A DNA stretch of 64,000 nt from Alkalimonas collagenimarina (GTDB taxonomy: Bacteria > Pseudomonadota > Gammaproteobacteria > Enterobacterales > Alteromonadaceae), in the NCBI RefSeq assembly GCF_030717845.1, contig NZ_JAUZVZ010000004.1, forward strand, positions 62,001 through 126,000, in the 5' to 3' direction. Positions 17,202-26,853 of the stretch are shown here, piece after piece (positions within the stretch are counted from its first letter, which is position 1; each line of letters opens with the position of its first letter). The translations under genes and the position numbers were made by a program. A model generated the notes under the pieces. It was given only the letters and a program-made list of their open reading frames with translations. It was not told the DNA's origin and did not search any database.

Positions 17202-20200
17202 TTACAGGCTGTGAGCCTCACTCTCTTGTGGTTTCTCTTGCTCCTTAATGTATTTAAGCTTTTGCTCTTCTAATACACTGTAGGCCGTTGGAACCAACAA
17301 TAAAGTCAATACCGTCGCAATTGACATGCCAAAGATCACGGTAATAGCCAGTGACATATTTCCCTGACCACCTGGCCCACGGTCAAACGCAGCGGGGATC
17401 ATGGCTAAAATCAAGGTAAGTGAAGTCATCAACACCGGCCGTAGCCGAACTGGACAAGCCATTTGCAAGGCTTTATCAATGGACATGCCTTGTTTATCCC
17501 GGTATTGGTTGGTGAGATCGATCAATAAAATAGAGTTCTTCGTGACAACACCAATTAATAACACCATGCCAATCATCGAATAAATATTTAACGAGTTGCC
17601 GGTGACCCACAGACCGATAAAGGCACCCATCATCGCAAGTGGCATGGCGGTCATAATAATGATCGGTTGCAAATAGGAGTTGAACTGACTTGCCAGTACC
17701 ATATAGACCAACACCACAGCAACAAGGAAGACAAAAATCATCGCTTGAACCGTCCGGCCCAGCTCTTCCGCCTGACCGGTCAGGGCGATACTGTAACCAC
17801 CCGATAAAGTTCGCTCCGCCGTTTGATGAACCAACTCAATGGCATCTGACAATGGAATATCCGGTGCTATGTAAAATGGTGTCGCGTACTGAATGTTATA
17901 ACGACTAATCACGGCAGGCGCATGCCCCTCTTCAAAACTCGCCACCGCATCCAATCGGATCCTTTCTCCCTCAGAGTTTCGTAACCAAATTCGATTAATG
18001 TCAGCCGCCGTAGTAAATTGATCGTCCCGACCTTTGAGCCGAATTCGAAAACGCTCCCCACCGCCAAAGTCATCATCAAACCGGGCTACATCTGCACCGC
18101 CAATAAATATATTGACCGCCTGCACGACATCGGATGTTCGTAGCCCCATAAAATGTGCCCGTTCACGATCAACCACCAGCCTTAGCTCTGGTTGGTCAAG
18201 CCGGGAATCCATATCAATTCGTCCTAAACCATCATGCTGACTCAGTGCATGCAACAGTTGTTCAGACTGCTGAGAAAGTTGCTCCAGATTGGTGCCACGG
18301 ACGTAAAACTGTAACGGCTCGCCGCGCTGACTACCAAACATGCCCTGCGATGCGGTAAATATCCGCACACCTCCAACATCGGCAAAAGCATGGTTTAAAC
18401 GGTTCATCACCTGTTGCTGAGTATCACGTCGTTTGTCCCACGGTTGTAAGCGTACAAAGGCAATTGCTTCATTGACCCCTCCGCTACCAACGCCAATGGC
18501 AACAAAATAATTCTCGATAAGGGGATCGTTTCCTAGAATGGCCTCAACTTCACTCACTTTTTCATCCATATAATGGATGGATGAGCCAAGTGGTGCGCGC
18601 ATGTTGACAACAAATTGCCCCTCATCCTCGTCGGGTGCAAACTCTGCTGGTAAATGTGCACCCAGCCATAAACTACATAAAATCGCCAAACCAGACCCCA
18701 GAATGACTTTGGTGCGGTGGCCTAACGTCCAAACCAATACTTTTTGATAGTGCTCATCCATCCAAGTGAAAGCGGCTTCCAGATGCTGGTAAGTGGGTCC
18801 GTGAGTTTTTGGCACCGACAAGAAGCGAGAACACAACATTGGAATAAGGGTTAGTGCAACAAAGGTCGACACAGCGACACCAAACACAACGACCACCGCA
18901 AAGGACTCAAAGAAGCGCCCGATGATCCCTTCCATAAAAATAACTGAACCAAAGATGGCGATTAATGATAACGATGACGCGATAACGGCCGTAAATACTT
19001 CATTTGCACCTATACTGGCCGCTTTGTGTGTATCGTTCTCACCCATTTCCCGATGGCGCCAGATATTCTCCAGCACTACAATGGCATCGTCGACCACTAA
19101 ACCAATCAGCAACAAGATAGCCAGCATCGTCATTGAGTTCAGGGTATAACCCGAGAAAAACATCACCGCAGTGACTGCCAGTAAGGAGACCGGGATCGAG
19201 ATTACAATCAGTAAAGTTGAACGCAGGTTTTTCAGAAATAACCACATAATTAACCCGGCCAGGATCAAGGCAAGTAGCAATGTCCTCTCCAGGTTGTCAA
19301 TCATGTTCTTAATAAAAACCGATTGATCCGATGAAATCGTCAGCTCAATGCCCGCAGGAAGTATTGGTTTAATATCCTGCTCCAACCGCTGCTCAATTTG
19401 TCGCACCACTTCAACCGTATTGGCTCCAGCCACTTTTATGACGCCCAAACCAACACTCTCTTCGTCATTAAAGCGAGCTAAACGCCGAAAGTCGGTCAAG
19501 CCATCAACAATAGTACTGATATCCTGCAAACGAACTAAACGATCCCCTCTGCGGGCAATTACCAGCTGATTCAGTTCGCTAACATCGTGATATTCCAGAT
19601 CTAAACGCAGCATGCGTTCTTGTCGGCCACCCACTAAAAAGCCACCACTGGCAAGTACATGCTCATTATCAATAGCCGAGCGTACATCAGCCACCATAAT
19701 GCCTTCACGACTCATCGCGTCTGCATCCAACTCAACCCGAATGCGTCGGTTACGACTTCCGCCCAGCCGGATTTCGCCAACCCCATTAATCTGTTCCAAT
19801 TGGGGTCGTAACGTCGTGCGAGCAAATTCGGTCAGTTGCTGAATGGTACGATCCCCTTTGACGATCAACCAGAGGATGGGTTGGGAGTCAGCTTCTACCT
19901 TGTTTATAACCGGTGAATCCGCATCATTCGGTAAACTGCCAACCACTTCGCTAACCCGGGTCTGCACTTCTGAGAATGCAACATTAATGTCCTGTCCCAT
20001 TAAAAAGGTAATATTGACGGTTGAAGAACCTGGCGCAGACACGGAGCTAATGTTATCAATCCCAGGCACGGTATTGACGGCTCGTTCGATAAACTGTGTG
20101 ACACTGGCATCGACGGTATTCGGGTCAGCTCCCGATAATGAGGTACTAACGGATATCACAGGAAAGTCCACATTGGGCACCCGATCATTACCAATATCCT

Positions 20201-20288
20201 GATAGGCAATTAAACCGAACAATACCAATACGGCACTCATCATCACCGCCATCACATGACGGCGAATAAAAAACTCAGGTAAAGTCAT
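17202..20288 (-). CDS. RND efflux pump permease (AcrB/MexB-like, HAE1 group)
   Basis: The protein begins MTLPEFFIRRHVMAVMM at the ATG at 20288, preceded by GGAG; this is 1028 residues, normal for the family, and the open frame extends 12 codons upstream. It has the twelve-helix RND layout: N-terminal helix, large periplasmic loop, GLVVDDAIVVLENIWRH in the helix 4-5 region with the paired Asp of the proton relay, a second periplasmic loop, and a C-terminal bundle (GVVTKNSILLIDLTNQYR). It exports drugs, dyes or lipophilic compounds using proton influx. The start overlaps the adaptor gene stop region, so the two are co-translated. No outer-membrane TolC-type gene is present. Confidence 0.93.
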   Translation of the reverse strand: MTLPEFFIRRHVMAVMMSAVLVLFGLIAYQDIGNDRVPNVDFPVISVSTSLSGADPNTVDASVTQFIERAVNTVPGIDNISSVSAPGSSTVNITFLMGQDINVAFSEVQTRVSEVVGSLPNDADSPVINKVEADSQPILWLIVKGDRTIQQLTEFARTTLRPQLEQINGVGEIRLGGSRNRRIRVELDADAMSREGIMVADVRSAIDNEHVLASGGFLVGGRQERMLRLDLEYHDVSELNQLVIARRGDRLVRLQDISTIVDGLTDFRRLARFNDEESVGLGVIKVAGANTVEVVRQIEQRLEQDIKPILPAGIELTISSDQSVFIKNMIDNLERTLLLALILAGLIMWLFLKNLRSTLLIVISIPVSLLAVTAVMFFSGYTLNSMTMLAILLLIGLVVDDAIVVLENIWRHREMGENDTHKAASIGANEVFTAVIASSLSLIAIFGSVIFMEGIIGRFFESFAVVVVFGVAVSTFVALTLIPMLCSRFLSVPKTHGPTYQHLEAAFTWMDEHYQKVLVWTLGHRTKVILGSGLAILCSLWLGAHLPAEFAPDEDEGQFVVNMRAPLGSSIHYMDEKVSEVEAILGNDPLIENYFVAIGVGSGGVNEAIAFVRLQPWDKRRDTQQQVMNRLNHAFADVGGVRIFTASQGMFGSQRGEPLQFYVRGTNLEQLSQQSEQLLHALSQHDGLGRIDMDSRLDQPELRLVVDRERAHFMGLRTSDVVQAVNIFIGGADVARFDDDFGGGERFRIRLKGRDDQFTTAADINRIWLRNSEGERIRLDAVASFEEGHAPAVISRYNIQYATPFYIAPDIPLSDAIELVHQTAERTLSGGYSIALTGQAEELGRTVQAMIFVFLVAVVLVYMVLASQFNSYLQPIIIMTAMPLAMMGAFIGLWVTGNSLNIYSMIGMVLLIGVVTKNSILLIDLTNQYRDKQGMSIDKALQMACPVRLRPVLMTSLTLILAMIPAAFDRGPGGQGNMSLAITVIFGMSIATVLTLLLVPTAYSVLEEQKLKYIKEQEKPQESEAHSL

Positions 20289-20289
20289 C

Positions 20290-21387
20290 TTAGCGTGCTC
20301 CCTGTCGGCGGACCTCAGCATCATTGGTTAAATAACTGGCCCCATCAACCACGACCCGCTCACCAGGCTCCAGCCCCGACAAGATTTCCGTGGTGTCAGC
20401 AGTGATCAGTCCAACCTCGACCTTTCGCTCTTCAACCCGACCGAAGTCCTCACGGCCAGGCAGCACATAAACAACACGGCGTCCGGGGCGAGCGATAACA
20501 CTCTCGGATGGAACCGTGATGGCATTTGGCCGGTGGGCAAGCTCTACAAGCCCCTCTAACATAGTGCCGGAAGGCCAAGAGGAAGGAGGAATAAACTCGA
20601 CCACAGCAACAATGCCCATGCCATCCTCTACTGAAGGGCGCAACCTTGTTACCTGCCCTTCAATCCAATAATCGCTACTCCCCAACCGCCGTAACTTTAC
20701 ATTCATTCCAACCTCAAGCCGTCCTCCTATCCGCTCAGGAAAAGGCAGGCTTGTTCTGGCGCTTGTATCTGGAACCATCCGAAAGGCTTGGTCTCCTGCG
20801 CTGACATAATCTCCTTCAGAGATATAACGCTCATCTATGCGCCCACTAATCGGGGCTTGAATTCTGGTATGAGAAACCTGGCGCTGCGCTTCTTCCCGGC
20901 GACTTTGTGCCGCTTTCAATTCTTGTTGAGCGGTAAACACATCCGCTCTGGCTGACTCCAGGTCCATCTGGCTGACGTATTGCCCACCGCCAACCATCTC
21001 CAATCGATTCAAGTCACGTTTAAATTGCTCATAGCGGGTTTCGGATGCGGCGGCATCGGCTTGTGCTGCAGAAAGTGCCAGTACATAAGAGCTATCATCA
21101 AGTTGAGCCAGTACAGTCCCCTCCTCAACCTCATCGCCGATGTCATGGAATATGGTCACGACACGTCCATCAACTTCAGGAGCGACTTGAGGGCTAGAAA
21201 AAGCTTCACTACGAGCCATGGATCGCTCAGTTTCAACGATGGTCGTTAAACGAACCTGCTGAAAGCCAACAGGCGTACCAGTGGGCTCTTCTGCTTCGTC
21301 ACTAAGGATCGGTGAACAGGCTGCAACTTTAACAGCAAGGATTAAAAGGCTGGGTAACCAGATGATATTTCTGGATTTTCTCTGCAT
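20290..21387 (-). CDS. RND periplasmic adaptor (membrane fusion) lipoprotein
   Basis: I start at the ATG at 21387, preceded by GGAG at eight bases; an in-frame GTG lies three codons upstream. A lipobox-like VAAC near residue 25 suggests a lipid anchor. The barrel-sandwich hybrid domain is visible twice around a coiled-coil hairpin: EVDGRVVTIFHDIGDEVEEG, then helices rich in Ala/Gln (AAQADAAASETRYEQF, QQELKAAQSRREEAQRQV), then IQAPISGRIDERYISEGDYV. The C-terminal part ends ILSGLEPGERVVVDGASYL, typical of RND adaptors. It connects the permease encoded two bases downstream with an outer membrane channel. Confidence 0.92.
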   Translation of the reverse strand: MQRKSRNIIWLPSLLILAVKVAACSPILSDEAEEPTGTPVGFQQVRLTTIVETERSMARSEAFSSPQVAPEVDGRVVTIFHDIGDEVEEGTVLAQLDDSSYVLALSAAQADAAASETRYEQFKRDLNRLEMVGGGQYVSQMDLESARADVFTAQQELKAAQSRREEAQRQVSHTRIQAPISGRIDERYISEGDYVSAGDQAFRMVPDTSARTSLPFPERIGGRLEVGMNVKLRRLGSSDYWIEGQVTRLRPSVEDGMGIVAVVEFIPPSSWPSGTMLEGLVELAHRPNAITVPSESVIARPGRRVVYVLPGREDFGRVEERKVEVGLITADTTEILSGLEPGERVVVDGASYLTNDAEVRRQGAR

Positions 21388-21502
21388 GCAAACCACTCCA
21401 TGACAACTCTATACTGTATTTTAAAAGCAAAAAGATGAGTCCTGGCTGAACCATCCTTTATTCCATTGTACAATATCTCTTAAAAAAAGGTCTTTATTGC
21501 AT

Positions 21503-21775
21503 TCAATCGTATTGTTGTTTGATCTTCTCCAACTGGCTAATAAACTCATCCAATAACTTTTCCGATGCTGCATTGCTGTGCCAGGTATTGTGAAAGCCAA
21601 GTGTGAGCTGCACCCGGCTATTATCAAAAAACAATTCATAGCCATCAAAACCCGAGCTGACTTGAACACCGTCCAGTAAATGGCCTTGTCCCCATTCTGT
21701 ATCAATGGTTTTGCCGTGTTTTTCTATTTTGCTGTAAACATCCATCAGTAATTTACTATCCAATTTATGTTCCAT
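21503..21775 (-). CDS. Hypothetical small cytoplasmic protein
   Basis: The 90-residue protein MEHKLDSKLLMDVYSKIEK... is unrecognised. It shows a plausible beta-sheet middle (GVQVSSGFDGYELFFDNSRVQLTLGF) between an N-terminal and a C-terminal helix (SEKLLDEFISQLEKIKQQYD) and no signal peptide. A ribosome site (GAGG, reading GAGGGCGGT before ATG) precedes it. It lies alone between the efflux operon and a divergent secreted-protein gene. Confidence 0.6.
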   Translation of the reverse strand: MEHKLDSKLLMDVYSKIEKHGKTIDTEWGQGHLLDGVQVSSGFDGYELFFDNSRVQLTLGFHNTWHSNAASEKLLDEFISQLEKIKQQYD

Positions 21776-21932
21776 ACCGCCCTCGTAACCTCTAACCTGG
21801 TGTGCTTATAGCCACTATAGCATTGATGCCATAAATTACGACGCAATGGTCCAACCGGTTTGACTGTATTTGAACCCATAGCTGGAACTGGGTATAGTGC
21901 AAATGGCACTTTTAATCCAATGGAACTATTCA

Positions 21933-22547
21933 ATGAAAATAAAAATGGCAAAAAACCTACTTCTCACCTCAGCGGCTGTTGCTTTCTCTTTTGCAGCACA
22001 GGCCAACATAGTGGCACCGGCACCTTTAGTGTCTATTCCTACGCATGATGCTTTTTTTGATCATTTGCGTGAGCATTGCGGCAAAGCCTATGAAGGTAAA
22101 GTGACGGTCAATAATCCTGCAGCATCTGGCTTTGAAGGTCGTTTAGTGATGCATGTTCGGGGATGTGAAGATAACCAACTGCAAATTCCATTTCATGTTG
22201 GTAATAATCACTCTCGCACGTGGATCCTGACAAAAACCGGATCGGGCATCAGCCTAAAGCATGATCATCGCTTAGAAGATGGCAGCAATGACCCCATGAC
22301 CATGTATGGCGGCCATACAGTGGATGCAGGTTTCGATCGGGTTCAGTCATTTCCTGTTGATCAATACTCCATTGAAGAGTTTGTGAAAGACGGTATTCCA
22401 GCATCCAATACCAATATCTGGCAAATGTACATTTATCCAGAACAATTTACCTATCGCCTGATCCGTGAAGGCCGCGAGTTCCGGGTAGATTTCGACCTGA
22501 CCAAACCGGTTGCTTTGCCTCCAGTGCCATGGGGCTATAGTGATTAA
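21933..22547 (+). CDS. Secreted protein of unknown function
   Basis: The start at 21933 gives 204 residues beginning with a clean signal peptide (MKIKMAKNLLLTSAAVAFSFAAQA); the open frame extends 12 codons upstream. The mature protein has two Cys about 35 residues apart (HCGKAYEG and VRGCEDN) that probably form a disulfide, and many His residues (GNNHSRTW, KHDHRLEDGS, YGGHTVDAG). I do not recognise the family. It is probably periplasmic or released. A hairpin follows at 22601-22648. Confidence 0.72.
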   Translation: MKIKMAKNLLLTSAAVAFSFAAQANIVAPAPLVSIPTHDAFFDHLREHCGKAYEGKVTVNNPAASGFEGRLVMHVRGCEDNQLQIPFHVGNNHSRTWILTKTGSGISLKHDHRLEDGSNDPMTMYGGHTVDAGFDRVQSFPVDQYSIEEFVKDGIPASNTNIWQMYIYPEQFTYRLIREGREFRVDFDLTKPVALPPVPWGYSD

Positions 22548-22600
22548 GGTTTGTTGAAACAAGCACTCATAGCAACAACACTATAAAAATCTAGCTTTTC

Positions 22601-22648
22601 AGCCGTCAGTCTTCTGATTCTATACTTACGTATAAGCAACTGGCGGCT
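22601..22648 (+). terminator. Long-loop hairpin after the secreted-protein gene
   Basis: AGCCGTCAGT (22601-22610) pairs with ACTGGCGGCT (22639-22648) with one G-T pair; the 28-base loop has its own small inverted repeat around ATACTTACGTAT. Only two T residues follow, so termination is uncertain; it may instead be a regulatory structure upstream of the M28 gene. Confidence 0.4.
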
Positions 22649-22717
22649 TTATTCACTTCAGGTTAGTATAACCATGCAGTACCCATAACTATAAATGCAT
22701 TTATCGGAGTTACTTTT

Positions 22718-24403
22718 ATGAAACCACACCATTGGTTTTCAGGAACCCTGGTAGCTACTTGCTGCCTTGCACTAACTGGCTGCGGCCAACCAAGCACTGA
22801 ATCCACACCAGCATCTGCCAACACAACTGAGTTTGAACTGATCGATACCGAGTTCAACCCTCGTTTGGCCGAGTACATCAAAACACTTTCATCGGATGAG
22901 TTTCAAGGTCGCGCGCCTGCAACGGCAGGTGAAACCAAAACGGTCGCTTACCTGGAAGAACACTTCAACCGTATTGGCTTAAAGCCTATAGATGGCGATA
23001 GCTACAAACAACCGGTGTCACTGGTACAAATCGACCCGGTACAAGTATCTGCAATGACGATACAAGGTGCTTTAGACACCAGCTTTGCCTATCGTGATGA
23101 GATGATGGCCTGGACGACCCGCGTCGTCGATGGTGTCGAATTAGCGGATAGCGACATGGTATTTGTTGGCTACGGTATCGTGGCGCCAGAATACAATTGG
23201 AACGACTACGAAGGCTTGGATGTTGAAGGCAAAACCGTGGTGATGTTTGTTAACGATCCAGGGTACGCCACCCAAAATCCAGAGCTATTTAATGGCAATG
23301 CCATGACCTACTATGGCCGCTGGACTTATAAATTTGAAGAAGCAGCCCGACAGGGTGCTGCCGCTGCCTTGATTATTCATGAAACCGAACCAGCCAGTTA
23401 TGGCTGGGGCGTGGTCGCTCATGGCTCGCCCGTCAAGTTCGACCTGATCAATGAAAATAAGAACATGGATCGAACGAAGATTGAAGGCTGGATCACTGCT
23501 GAAACCGCTGGTCGTATCTTTAGTGCCAATGACACCGATATTGAAGCGCTACGTGCTCAAGCCCTATCTGGTGCCTTCAAGCCAGTACCTTTGAATATGA
23601 CTGCTTCGGTCAGTGTAAAAAACAACCTGCGCGAATTAACCTCGAGCAATGTAGTCGGTTATATAGAAGGCAGTAAATATCCCGATGAATACGTCTTGTA
23701 CATGGCGCATTGGGACCACTTAGGGATGGACTTTTCCAACCCTCAAAATCAGGTGTTCAATGGTGCACAAGACAATGCGAGTGGCACCGGTGCTGTGATT
23801 GCCTTGGCAGAGTACTTCCAACAGCAAGAACAACCCGAACGTTCCATTGTATTTGTGCTGGTCACTGCTGAAGAACGCGGCTTGCTCGGTTCAGCCTGGT
23901 ACGCGGCCAATCCGGTGTTCCCACTGGAAAAAACCGCTGCTGCCATCAATATGGACGTGATGAATGTCTATGGCCCGATGAAAGATATGGTGATTGTTGG
24001 CCTTGGCAACACCGATCTGGAAGAAATTCTGGTGCATTACACCGAGCAACAAGGGCGCTATGCGGTGCAGGAACCAAATCCTGAAGCCGGTATAGCTTAT
24101 CGTTCTGATCACTTCAGCCTGTCAAAACAAGGTGTGCCTATCCTGTACGCTAAAGGCGGTAATGACCATTATGAAAAAGGCGCCGAATGGGGTGCTGCCC
24201 AACGCGCTGAGTACAACCGTTGCTGCTACCACAAGGTAGAAGATGAATGGAGTGACGACTTCGACCTGCGTGGTGCGCAGCAAGATATGTTCCTGTATTA
24301 CCGGGTTGGTTCTCACCTGGCCAACAGCCGTATCTGGCCCAACTGGTACCCAGGCAACGAGTTCCGTGCCATTCGGGATGCCAGTGCTGAAGCACGCCAA
24401 TAA
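22718..24403 (+). CDS. M28-family metallopeptidase lipoprotein with PA domain (copy 1)
   Basis: The 561-residue protein has a lipoprotein signal peptide with LTGC (Cys22). A protease-associated-like insert region (DMVFVGYGIVAPEYNWNDYEGLDVEGK, then GRWTYKFEEAARQGAAAALII) precedes the M28 zinc peptidase domain. Candidate metal ligands and catalytic residues are in AHWDHLGMD, GAQDNASGTG, TAEERGLLGS, NMDVMN and YRSDHF, the H-D-E-D-H order of the family. It probably cleaves N-terminal residues from peptides in the periplasm or at the cell surface. The next gene is a close paralogue in tandem, separated by a terminator. Confidence 0.9.
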   Translation: MKPHHWFSGTLVATCCLALTGCGQPSTESTPASANTTEFELIDTEFNPRLAEYIKTLSSDEFQGRAPATAGETKTVAYLEEHFNRIGLKPIDGDSYKQPVSLVQIDPVQVSAMTIQGALDTSFAYRDEMMAWTTRVVDGVELADSDMVFVGYGIVAPEYNWNDYEGLDVEGKTVVMFVNDPGYATQNPELFNGNAMTYYGRWTYKFEEAARQGAAAALIIHETEPASYGWGVVAHGSPVKFDLINENKNMDRTKIEGWITAETAGRIFSANDTDIEALRAQALSGAFKPVPLNMTASVSVKNNLRELTSSNVVGYIEGSKYPDEYVLYMAHWDHLGMDFSNPQNQVFNGAQDNASGTGAVIALAEYFQQQEQPERSIVFVLVTAEERGLLGSAWYAANPVFPLEKTAAAINMDVMNVYGPMKDMVIVGLGNTDLEEILVHYTEQQGRYAVQEPNPEAGIAYRSDHFSLSKQGVPILYAKGGNDHYEKGAEWGAAQRAEYNRCCYHKVEDEWSDDFDLRGAQQDMFLYYRVGSHLANSRIWPNWYPGNEFRAIRDASAEARQ

Positions 24404-24415
24404 GACTGAACAACC

Positions 24416-24442
24416 AAGGGCAATGTTTCATTGCCCTTTTTT
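24416..24442 (+). terminator. Rho-independent terminator between the two M28 genes
   Basis: AAGGGCAATG (24416-24425) pairs perfectly with CATTGCCCTT (24429-24438) around a TTT loop and is followed by a T run. It lies 12 bases after the first M28 stop and just before the ribosome site of the second. Confidence 0.88.
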
Positions 24443-24458
24443 ATGCAAGGAACAGCCA

Positions 24459-26141
24459 ATGACAACCTACTACTCACTGGGCTTACTCTGTGTACTCGCA
24501 CTGACCGCCTGCCAACCAACAGAACAGGCTAAACCTGTACCAGCTGCCGATGATACCGGCGCTGAGACAGAGCTGGCTGAAAGCAGTTTCAACCCCAATT
24601 TTCGTGATTACTTCCGCACACTGGCGTCAGACGAGTTTATGGGCCGGGCCCCTGCCACCAAAGGTGAAGAAATAACGGTAGCTTATATAGAGCAACAATT
24701 TGAACGTTTTGGTTTACGGCCTGCCAATCAGGGCAGCTACCGTCAGCCAGTGCCAGTCATGCAAATTGATCCGGTACAAGTTTCATCATTAAGCTTCAGT
24801 GGTGATCAAGCCCCGCCAGACTATATCTACCGACAAGATATGATGGCATGGAGCAGCCAGATGCTCACTGAAATTGCAGTCGATAGTAGTGATGTGGTTT
24901 TTGTCGGCTACGGTATTGTCGCGCCAGAGTACAATTGGAACGATTACGAAGGTTTGGATGTTGAAGGAAAAACCGTCGTCATGTTTGTCAATGACCCTGG
25001 TTATGCGACTCAAGATCCTGAACTTTTTAATGGCAATGCCATGACCTATTATGGTCGTTGGACCTACAAATACGAGGAAGCGGCCCGCCAAGGTGCTGCC
25101 ATGGCGCTTATTGTGCATGAAACAGCGCCTGCGAGTTATGGCTGGCATGTGGTTGCAGGAACCAGCCCTATCCGCTTTGAGCTGGCCAATGACAATAAAA
25201 ACATGGACCGAGCTCAAGTGGAAGGTTGGCTTTCTCAGCAAGGCGCTGAACGTTTGTTTGCATCAGCAGGCTATGACTTAGAAAGCTTACGGCAAGACGC
25301 CTTATCGGGTAGCTTTCAGGCTATTCCTTTGAATGTACAGGCATCGATCACCATCAAGAATAACTTGAGATCGTTACAGTCGGATAATGTCATCGGCTAC
25401 ATTGAAGGAACCACCTACCCTGATGAAACGGTTATCTATATGGCTCACTGGGATCACTTTGGCATGGATTTCAGCTTACCGGATAACCAAGTCTTTAATG
25501 GTGCTCAAGACAATGCTGGTGGTGTTGCTGCTCTGTTAGCAATCGCCGAGCGTATGGCAGCCGAGCCAGCTCCAGAGCGCTCAGTGGTCTTTATGTCATG
25601 GGCAGTTGAAGAACGTGGCTTGCTCGGCTCGGCATGGTATGCAGCGAATCCTCTGTTTCCACTTGAAACCACTGTAGCCGGTGTCAATATGGATGTAATC
25701 AATGTGCATGGGCCGATGAAAGATGTCATGGTAGTTGGTTACAACAGTTCAGAGCTGGAAACCATGCTAGAACACTACAGTAAGCAACAAAACCGGTATA
25801 TTGTCGCTGAACCAACCCCAGAAGATGGATTTTACTATCGTTCCGATCATTTTAGTCTAGCGAAAGTTGGTGTACCGATGCTGTATGCTCGCGGTGGTAT
25901 TGATCATGTTGAGCATGGTAAAGCATGGGGGTTGGAGCAACGCCACATCTACAACAGCCAGCATTATCATAAAGTCACCGATGAGTTTCATGAGGATTGG
26001 GACTTACGTGGTGCTGCTCAGGATATGCATTTGTTCTATCATATCGGTAAAGAGTTAGCGATCAGTCGTCAGTGGCCTAACTGGTATCAGGGCAATGAGT
26101 TCCGAGCCATTAGGGATGCCAGTGCTGAAGCACGAAAGTAA
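24459..26141 (+). CDS. M28-family metallopeptidase lipoprotein with PA domain (copy 2)
   Basis: The true start is the ATG at 24459, preceded by AAGGAACAG; the open frame extends far upstream inside copy 1 but without merit. The 560-residue product has lipobox LTAC (Cys18) and the same layout as copy 1, with GAQDNAGGVA, AVEERGLLGS, NMDVINVHGPMKD and YRSDHFSLAK. Long segments are identical between the copies (GYGIVAPEYNWNDYEGLDVE), while the N-terminal and linker regions have diverged. The pair must be a tandem duplication. Different substrate pockets are likely but not provable here. Confidence 0.9.
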   Translation: MTTYYSLGLLCVLALTACQPTEQAKPVPAADDTGAETELAESSFNPNFRDYFRTLASDEFMGRAPATKGEEITVAYIEQQFERFGLRPANQGSYRQPVPVMQIDPVQVSSLSFSGDQAPPDYIYRQDMMAWSSQMLTEIAVDSSDVVFVGYGIVAPEYNWNDYEGLDVEGKTVVMFVNDPGYATQDPELFNGNAMTYYGRWTYKYEEAARQGAAMALIVHETAPASYGWHVVAGTSPIRFELANDNKNMDRAQVEGWLSQQGAERLFASAGYDLESLRQDALSGSFQAIPLNVQASITIKNNLRSLQSDNVIGYIEGTTYPDETVIYMAHWDHFGMDFSLPDNQVFNGAQDNAGGVAALLAIAERMAAEPAPERSVVFMSWAVEERGLLGSAWYAANPLFPLETTVAGVNMDVINVHGPMKDVMVVGYNSSELETMLEHYSKQQNRYIVAEPTPEDGFYYRSDHFSLAKVGVPMLYARGGIDHVEHGKAWGLEQRHIYNSQHYHKVTDEFHEDWDLRGAAQDMHLFYHIGKELAISRQWPNWYQGNEFRAIRDASAEARK

Positions 26142-26148
26142 GAGATAC

Positions 26149-26178
26149 AAAAAAAGCACCCGAGGGTGCTTTTTTTTA
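26149..26178. terminator. Bidirectional terminator between the M28 gene and rplT
   Basis: GCACC (26156-26160) pairs with GGTGC (26165-26169), extended by A residues on the left and T residues on the right, so either strand ends in a U run. It can end transcription from the second M28 gene and from the thrS-rplT operon. Confidence 0.9.
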
Positions 26179-26192
26179 AAGAACTAAGCTAC

Positions 26193-26552
26193 TTACGCAG
26201 CCAGACCTTCTTTCGCTTTGTTGACTAAAGCTGAGAATGCAGCCTTGTCGTACACAGCGATGTCCGCCAGAATCTTACGATCGATTTCAACAGATGCCTT
26301 TTTCAGGCCTGCAATGAATCGGCTGTAAGACAGACCGTTCTGACGAGATGCCGCGTTGATACGGGCGATCCACAGTTGACGGAATTGACGCTTACGTACA
26401 CGACGGTCACGGTAGGCATATTGGCCTGCCTTAATTACCGCCTGAAACGCAACACGATAAACACGACTGCGGGCACCGTAGTAACCTTTAGCCTGGTTTA
26501 ACACCTTCTTATGACGCGCGCGCGCCGTTACACCACGTTTTACTCTTGGCAT
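26193..26552 (-). CDS. rplT: 50S ribosomal protein L20
   Basis: The 119-residue basic protein begins [30 protein letters not shown] and matches bacterial L20 throughout, including [22 protein letters not shown] and [15 protein letters not shown]20 is an early assembly protein that binds 23S rRNA and represses its own operon in E. coli by binding the rpmI leader. It is the last gene of thrS-infC-rpmI-rplT; pheS and pheT do not follow, unlike in E. coli. Confidence 0.98.
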   Translation of the reverse strand: MPRVKRGVTARARHKKVLNQAKGYYGARSRVYRVAFQAVIKAGQYAYRDRRVRKRQFRQLWIARINAASRQNGLSYSRFIAGLKKASVEIDRKILADIAVYDKAAFSALVNKAKEGLAA

Positions 26553-26568
26553 GTCAAGCTCCTATTAA

Positions 26569-26766
26569 TTATGCGTACGGCATGCAACGGTCAAGACCGG
26601 CAATGTCTACTTTAGCGACTAAGGTTTTTGGACCTAACTGACGCTTACGCTTGGAGCTTTTCTTCGTCAAGATATGGCGAAGGTGTGATTGCTTGCGTTT
26701 AAAGCTACCAGAAGCGGTTTTTTTAAAACGCTTCGCAGCACCTTTATTGGTTTTCATCTTTGGCAT
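26569..26766 (-). CDS. rpmI: 50S ribosomal protein L35
   Basis: The start at 26766 gives the normal 65 residues ([20 protein letters not shown]...), highly basic with [18 protein letters not shown]. An open frame extends 17 codons upstream but is not part of L35. It lies 16 bases before rplT. In E. coli the rpmI ribosome site is the target of L20 translational repression; the local sequence here was not folded. Confidence 0.97.
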   Translation of the reverse strand: MPKMKTNKGAAKRFKKTASGSFKRKQSHLRHILTKKSSKRKRQLGPKTLVAKVDIAGLDRCMPYA

Positions 26767-26853
26767 AGTATTTAAACTCGCATTGTAGTTAACAACGAAT
26801 AATAAGGCGTCAGCCACTGACCGAAATCAGCGGCATGCGCTTGTAAGGCCTTA

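Noticed and set aside
21421..21705. A 94-codon ORF overlapping the small gene at 21503
   Set aside because: The competing frame at 21503-21775 has a ribosome site and a more protein-like composition.
24243..24458. Upstream extension of the second M28 gene
   Set aside because: The frame overlaps the end of copy 1 and lacks a ribosome site; the ATG at 24459 has AAGGAAC and starts a proper lipoprotein signal peptide.
24789..25241. A 150-codon antisense ORF within the second M28 gene
   Set aside because: It lies opposite a conserved coding region and has no start signal.
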